In this document: positions 57,361-64,000 of the stretch, piece by piece
How positions within the stretch are numbered: position 1 is the stretch's first letter
How the letters are laid out: each line of letters begins with the position of its first letter
Source: Penelope pileata
Taxonomy: Eukaryota > Chordata > Aves > Galliformes > Cracidae
Reading direction: 5' to 3'
Length of the DNA: 64,000 nt
NCBI GenBank assembly: GCA_013396635.1
Contig: WBMW01005664.1
Span: 62,001-126,000, forward strand
Notes under the pieces: model-generated
Database searches by the model: none
The model's input: the letters and a program-made list of their open reading frames with translations, nothing else
What the model was told of the DNA's origin: nothing
Position numbers and translations under genes: made by a program

Positions 57361-58765
57361 GTAAGTAGGTATGCTGTAGGAAACAACGTGGGTTTTAAGC
57401 GCTTCCCTACGGAAGAAGAAAAGTGTCCTTCCAGTTCAGAGAGTAATGGGTAACATATTATGAGAGGTAATATATTACAGAGGAATGGGTAATATATTAG
57501 AATACATTACTTACATTATTGAGCAATATATTACTCAGTTAATTTTATGGTTTATGAAGTGAAACTTAATGATAAATGTCCCTTATTATTGGGATTATTG
57601 TGGGAGGCTGCTAAAATATTTTGTGCTGATTTTGCTGAAGCAACAGCAGAAAAATCAGAGGCTGTAATCTGAAAATAATGGATTAAGGAAGGACCTTAAG
57701 GAAATTGAAATTGGTCTATCATTAGAAAAGCAAAGTCATTTAGCAGACTATGAAGAGATTTCAGAAAAGCAACATGACACTGAAAAAAGTGGCAACTAGA
57801 AAGGAAAAGGACACATTATAAGAACAAGTGAAAGGATTTAAATGTATAATTCAGTAGGATTTCAAAGGAATAAAAACAGACCCTAAAGGAGTCACACAGT
57901 AGCAAATATGAAGTGAAAAGGAAACTCCTGCAAAAGATAATCATTATGCAAAAATTAAAAATAGCTACTCTATCTGCATAAAGAAATGAAGCATTAGATT
58001 AGGAACCATCAGGGAAAGTTGATTTTTTTGGATGACATGTATCAAAGCGGAAAGAAGCAGGAGTGGGAATGAGGATGGCTACCCCAAGGGAAGGTAGTGC
58101 TGAAAACTACAATTGCCATTCAGTAAAATAAGCAACTCCAGGGGATGCAAGACAAGTTGCTGCAGATCTCTGGCCTTTAAAAGAAAGAACATCTAGAGAT
58201 TAGAGTATTGTGTCATGCAACCATGTGCCACGCTCTGAAAATGCACCTGAGGTCAACACTGGATGCTCTGCTGAGAAGGCAACATCAGCAACCATTCTTC
58301 AAGCCATGATACGTGGTGATGGCAGATAGATTTCCTTTCCAAGGAATGACCCAGGTAAATTTACATCACTGGTGGACAAGATTCATGCCTGCACCTCTCC
58401 GTCTCTTCTGTACCCTCATGCTGGTGTTTATTGAAAGAGAGACTTGCAAGGGGCTGCCACAATGATATCTCCTAATATCCAGTGGTTGGGCACAAGGGAA
58501 ACAGGCTCTGCTGGCACTGCACAGCAATAGGAGGTGAGGTAGCAGACACAGGCTGCAACAAGAGAAATGTGAAAAAGACATGAGGAAAAAAAACCCCATG
58601 GGAATACATGTACACTAGAAGAGGCAGCAGAGAGGCTATTGAATCTCCATCTTGGGGAACATTCAAAACCATACATATCCCACACAATCTGATTGAAGGT
58701 GTATCTGCTGTCAGTGAAGGCTAGGACATAAGAACCTCCCAACCTAGAGTATCCCAGCAGCACAA
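57361..58765. other. No supported gene; AT palindromic repeat at 57445-57540
   Basis: GGGTAACATATTA, GGGTAATATATTA and GCAATATATTAC recur at about 40-bp steps, and GTAATATATTAC at about 57466 is a perfect 12-bp palindrome. Otherwise nothing supported. Confidence 0.45.
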
Positions 58766-59254
58766 ATGTTGAGCTATGTCGGTCAGACACCCAAAACGGA
58801 AAGAGAAATACTATTCTGGCTGAGTATACAGACTGTGGATTTACACGTGTCTACAAGGAGAGCGTATGTGCCAGGGGGAATTCAGACACAGTACTTCTGG
58901 TACCTCTTGGAAGAGTTAGACTCACTGCATGGGTGCATTTCATTGAAAAATACCTGCAAAGAATTATGCTCCAGATCCGAACTACACTGCATTCTTACTT
59001 CATATGAAAAGCTTGGGCAGGAAGGAGACGTAGTTATGCAGTTAGTGTTACAAAGTCAAAGGATCCTGTCACAATTTTTTTTTTTAACATTGAATTCTTT
59101 TGATAGTGTTGTCAGTGCAATTTCTTCAAATGAAATTCAAGACTTTCTAGTTGCTTGTTGCTTGTTGAAATCAATCTATATATCTTTACACACTCTCTCC
59201 ATCCAAAATCTCCAAGAAACAATTATGTGTCACTGTTTCCTGCTGATTAGCTGA
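58766..59254 (+). other. 162-codon open frame, probably fortuitous
   Basis: The longest plus-strand frame outside the CR1 copies. It runs through a T11 tract near 59073 and an AT-rich tail; composition drifts from mixed to Leu/Ser/Phe-rich. No splice signals frame it and no family is recognised. Its length is not beyond what 64 kb of 58 percent AT can give. Confidence 0.12.
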
Positions 59255-59362
59255 TTTTTTAGTTTTCCGTGTTCAGATTCTGTGTGGAAAGTTGCATTGA
59301 CAAATGGGTTTTGACTGAAGCTGATTTTTAGAATGAAGTTCATTTAGCAAATGTAGGCTTTT

Positions 59363-59393
59363 AAATAATAATAATAATTAAATAATAATAAAA
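59363..59393. repeat. (AAT)n microsatellite
   Basis: Interrupted AAT trinucleotides, about nine units. Confidence 0.85.
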
Positions 59394-62300
59394 GGGTTTA
59401 CCCCAGAAAAATTGAAGTAATAGATGCTACTTCCGCCTTAGAAAGTCTGTGCATCACAAGCCACACTTTTGAGCTGGGAGAGTGAACGAACACATAAATG
59501 AATTACACTCTTCACTACCAATTGCATGAGTGATGGACAGTTTCCACGGTAGAGGGCTATTCAGTTCAAAGTGCAACAACGCATCACAAAGTATCGATAA
59601 ATAACTGCAGAAAAATATCTTTGCTGTTTCTTATCCTAAATTACTGAAGCCACTTTGCAATAGTTCACATTTTCTATGAGCTAATCTTGTCTGCTTTAGC
59701 CTCTATCAGTTCACAGCAGAAAAACTGCAACAGCAATTGCTTCTGCATTATTTCCTTTCTAGCCACTCTGCTGACCAGTGAGGGCCTGGTGAAGGACATA
59801 CTGGGGAAAAAGTGATGAGAGGTCAGATATTAACCAAAAGGCCCTGGATAGGTCAATTTTATTTCCATTATGATGGTGAGCCCTCCAGGGCGCAAAGAAA
59901 TAAGATAATTTTTTTTTCATAGAAAATGGGTACAGTACATGCTACCTGCAATCTTCTGAATAGCTGCTGGTTTAACTCAAAATCTCAAGGATTGTAGCAT
60001 TGCTATTCCTCTGCTTTTCCTGCTGATTGGTCTGTCTTCATCTAGTTTGTGAAATGCCAGAAGGTTTAGAGAGCAGCAGTCAGATGGATGGGCTCACCCA
60101 TTAGCAGGTTTTAACAACTTACTCACAGATGCCACATACCTTGCAGGAGCTACAGAGATGGATTTTCTTACTATGGGAAAATTATGAAACAAAGTAGGTT
60201 TGGAAAAAGTTCTCCAGGTTTTCACAGCTCTTATTTATGTGTTTCCATATTACTTTAAGGAATACAAGTTCACTTGTTTAAATTCTGCACCTATCCCAAT
60301 TTCTGCTTTGTCATGCAGTAAATCCCAGGCTGGTATAGCAGTTGAGATTGTCCTGCTTTTCCTCGGCTTAGAATTCAGATGACAGCACTCTGTTTGTGAC
60401 CTCACTGTCATTTCCTTCTTGGCCTTCTGAATTCCCTTTCACTTTAAATTTCACTCCTTTTAAGTCTTTCCCTCATGTGTTTTTGTGAGCTTTTAGACAT
60501 GTCAACAGGGACGCAAGGTGGATGTGCAAGCCCCAGAAGCAAAAGGGTTGGAAACGCTGATATAAAAAGAATTTTGCTAGATACACAGCAAAAGTACGTC
60601 TGGGTATGGAGCTCAGAAATGGTAGCTCAGAAATGAATATAAACCCCTAAACACTGATGAGAAGAGAAACTGCAGTGCTGTGGGAACTGAACTGCCATTG
60701 GAGATGGTGTTTTTCTTTGCTGTGAGTTCTCATGACTCTGTGCCTTATCACAAATACACATTGTGCAGGGTAGGCCTGAGAGGTAGTGCTCACTTGTGAC
60801 ATACACTTTTGTTTACGTGTGGCCAGTGGATGGCCTTGGAACGGTGGTTTTGTCTGAGATTGCATGTTTTTGACCCGAGAAACAGGGAGAACGACTGGAG
60901 TGAAATGTTTAGGGCCAGTTTTACGTAGCAGGCAATCTTTGAGGCCCCTGTTTCATTAAATAAGATTACATGCACACGTTGTGAAAAGTGATCACAACTT
61001 TGAAAAGCATAAGAATCTAACCAGAGGAGACCACTTAAAAAGCCAGTCTTTTTAATAACAGAGTTACAGTAACAGACAACAGAGGTGGAGTACCTTGCCT
61101 AAGTACTTGTCACTCTAGGGATAAATGCTTCTGCTTCACATTCAGGACCCTTATCAACACATAAACGACCTTGAAAAGGATCTTCCCTTTTTGAAAATGG
61201 TTCTTAAGAGACTCACAGCAGACTTACTGCTATCCTTGCCTGATGTGGAGGAGGAGAACTTTGTTCAGAAAAAGTAATCATGAATTTGTAAAAATTATAC
61301 AGCATTACTTCTGCCCATCTTTCTCCAATGTGTATCCAAGAATACTTATTTGAGCCAAGAGAAGGAGGGAGAGAAAGAGATCTCTCTATGAAGATATTGA
61401 GAGCAGGTTTACAATGACCTACTCTACTGTCTGATTGAATTAACAACCCTTTGTAAGGATTGCTTATTTGCACGAACAACATACAGAAATGTTATGTGTT
61501 GATTATTATATAAACATTTTTGTGTTTTATTTTGGTTATTTTTCATATACTGAAGATACAGAAGACCTAGATATCAGAAGTTATCCATGTTCATAATAGC
61601 AAATAATGAGACTTGCTTGTGGGATGAAGAAACAAAATGAGAATATATCATAAGGAAAAAATACTCAGTTCAAAACACTTTTGATTTCAATTATTTAATG
61701 ATATATCAATAGGATAATTACCCAGTTACTCAATAAATGTAAGCAACATTCAATGGCCAATGACTTAGGCTCAGACAGAATATTCGGTGAATTGCCCTTT
61801 ATTGATGCTTTGCAAAGTGGGTGACCTAACAGGTAGGCACATCAAGCAGAAATGTACAGCAACTAATATTTTCTATACCGTACTGCAAACCCCCTGCCCT
61901 GGTTCCTCATTGGTCGAGAACTTCAGGGCTTACAACCTACAACCTATCTGATATTGCCGAAAGTCCTGCAGCTGGTTACTACTTGGAAAATTCTTCCCAA
62001 TTCTCCTCCCCTCTTTGCTTAATTTCACTCTTTTAAGGTAGGTTTAAGCATTGTCCCTTTTTTGAATAACCTTTGAGATTCAGACCACAGAGCCAGTTAG
62101 CTGCTACCTCTCCTGGTGCTCTTTGGAAATTCTGACTCTCAGTCCCTGTTCTTAAGAATTAGCCAAAACTATACCCTGTTTTGATGAGAGATATGCTATG
62201 CTTAAACATGCCACAGATGCCTTCTTGGTCACAGTATTCTGTTATGCACCGTCCTGTCACACAATATCTTTAAGGTACAACAGCCCCTCCCAGCCACTGG

Positions 62301-62876
62301 ATGTCACAAAGTACCTCACACCTTCCACTGCTTGGGCCCCAGAGATGCTCACCAAGATCGCGCTGCAGCAGTGCCTCTACCCTGGCTATGTGTAGATTTG
62401 ATCTATAACTTTACTGTAGACCTCCAGGAGGGAAGGATCAATTCTGGCACTATAGGATTAAAACAGCAATTAAAATGCCCTTGCTCCCATTGTATACAAC
62501 AACAAACATGTAATACTTACTGTTTTCAAAAACCGGAGGCTGTTTTTTAAAAAATGGACCCTCACATCTCCTTTTCTACTTTGTGGATGGCCCTCTCCTA
62601 TGTTTCTGCACTGTGTGTCGTACAGTAGGGGCAGATTAGATTAGATCCTCGAAGCTGTGCAGTTCAGTACTAGTAATTTAAGATCAGTGAGGCAAGTGAG
62701 CCTGTGAAGCCTCTGATTACATTTGCTGGCCCCTTTCTTTATGAAGATGTGTCTCCCACTGAAAATCTGGGGTGATATTATCTAATCATGTTAGCCCCTT
62801 CTCATTTTGCAACCCATGAATCCCTGCTCTATGCTCTTATTGAGCTTTGTGAAAACGAAAAATGGAGAGAAACACA

Positions 62877-62896
62877 GACAAACAAACAAACAAAAA
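62877..62896. repeat. (CAAA)n microsatellite
   Basis: Four to five CAAA units. Confidence 0.8.
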
Positions 62897-63595
62897 AGGA
62901 ATTTGGTTTTCTCAATTTTTCTCATTGCTGTTTCATTTTGGAAGTGGAATTGCTTCATCAAGGAACTACTGGAGTGTAATCATCCTAATTTCTCCTCATT
63001 ATTTGGGAAAGTAGAACAGCAGTGTAATTGGTGTAAGGAATGAGACAGCAACCTACCTGGGTTAACAACAAACAAACCTTCTTCAGTCTCTGCTTTTCTT
63101 TTCTGCTTTTTCCATGGAGTGCAGTCATTTACCTATTTCACTTTTCCACCTGGTCTGATTAGCTGCCAAGAAGCCCTGAGTGCCAGCCCTGCTGCCAGGC
63201 TAGCAATGTTAAGTGAATTCTTCAGGCTGTCTTAACATACTATGCAAGTAACTAAGTGGCCACATCATATTTCTTTGGCATCCTTCTCCATTGTTTATGT
63301 GAACTGAATCTTGATTTGTGGCATACGCCTCCAGCATACTATTTTCTTCAGTTACAAGGAAATTGTTCTTGGTTTAGTGTAAAATATCATTGTAAAATAG
63401 ATGTCTGACCTGCACTGTGAACTGATACAACGAATGCTCTTTTATGATACAAGTAAAAGAATCTTAAGAAAATAAAGCTGGAAGAACACATAAGAATATT
63501 ATTTTTATTTTCTCTGCAGGAAGTATTTGAAAACATTTAAGTACAATTTCTAGAAAAGAGGGATAGCATATTTTAATATTAAAATTGTATTTCTA

Positions 63596-63949
63596 CTACA
63601 GAAGTTGACTTTGGTGTATGTAAGGACAGTTAAATGTGAAATACAGTACATCTGCTTTTGTTCTGTCTGGGAATTGCTCTTCTATTTTGCAAGGTGACAT
63701 CAGTAACAAACAATGTACAAAAAAAACCCCAAAACCATCCAGTAATTTGAGGAGGCGAACTCTGGCAGGTGCTCCTGGCATAAGGCAAATGAATGTGAAT
63801 GGCACTGTCATTTGTGGTACGGACTTCACCCATCGTTTGATTCTGACATCAGTGAGCAGTGTGGTGAACACACCTACACCAGCTTTGCTTCCAAGAGTAA
63901 TCTTGGTTGATTTTTGATATAAAATGTAAAGATTTACCAAAGTTTTCAA
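63596..63949. other. Locus with long open frames on both strands, nature unknown
   Basis: A 117-codon minus-strand frame, a 67-codon minus-strand frame and a 93-codon plus-strand frame overlap here. The central 63750-63910 is richer in GC than its AT-rich flanks. I recognise no product and see no splice or poly(A) signals. Confidence 0.15.
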
Positions 63950-64000
63950 CTGAAGAGATCAGACTATTAAAGGGAGGAAATATCACAATTTGACAGAAGT

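Larger units (their letters stand above)
59255..63595. other. No gene seen; two microsatellites
   Basis: Holds (AAT)n at 59363-59393 and (CAAA)n at 62877-62896. Short frames only. Confidence 0.45.

Noticed and set aside
1..64000. tRNA, rRNA, snRNA, CRISPR arrays, bacterial-type operons or a novel defence-like system
   Set aside because: Nothing with the structure of these was seen on either strand by eye; small RNA genes could still be missed without a covariance-model scan (tRNAscan-SE or Rfam).

Overview
The window looks like nuclear DNA from a bird. Its only clearly recognisable genes-like content is eleven CR1 (chicken repeat 1) non-LTR retrotransposon copies, several ending in the ATTCTATG-type 3' repeat used by avian CR1, plus two solo LTRs of an avian endogenous retrovirus family. 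The rest is AT-rich single-copy-looking sequence with long T/A tracts and short microsatellites, typical of intergenic or long-intron DNA. There are no bacterial features: no operons, ribosome binding sites, tRNA or rRNA genes, and no CRISPR. The species cannot be fixed from the sequence alone; the CR1 subfamilies fit a land- or waterfowl-type bird, but that is an inference.

Layout. 0-3.3 kb: a short CR1 tail, a possible ancient MIR-like SINE and the first solo LTR (2772-3290) with a perfect 5-bp target duplication. 3.3-15.9 kb: mostly unannotated, with several exon-like intervals on the + strand (best at 4073-4144, 6014-6118 and 15480-15596). 15.9-26.1 kb: repeat-rich block with a CR1 fragment, the second solo LTR (18989-19573, also with a perfect 5-bp duplication), a 1.5-kb CR1 carrying an uninterrupted 452-codon reverse-transcriptase reading frame (21029-22387, minus), a head-opposed CR1 tail beside it and another CR1. 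26-48 kb: single-copy-looking DNA with small CR1 tails and weak exon candidates on both strands. 48.0-48.9 kb: a second CR1 of the same subfamily as the 21-kb copy, with an internal deletion and a one-base N that hides roughly 420 bp. 49-64 kb: single-copy-looking DNA with one old CR1, microsatellites and a few exon candidates.

No complete host gene could be recognised. Twenty intervals have a splice-acceptor-like tract, a donor, stop or poly(A) signal, and an open frame; eight of the plus-strand ones can be chained with consistent intron phases. In 64 kb some such intervals arise by chance, so they are listed with low to moderate confidence and no product name. I found no evidence of a novel multi-gene system; the strongest second-look items are the exon-like intervals, the intact CR1 RT frame, the collapsed N, and the two LTRs with clean duplications.
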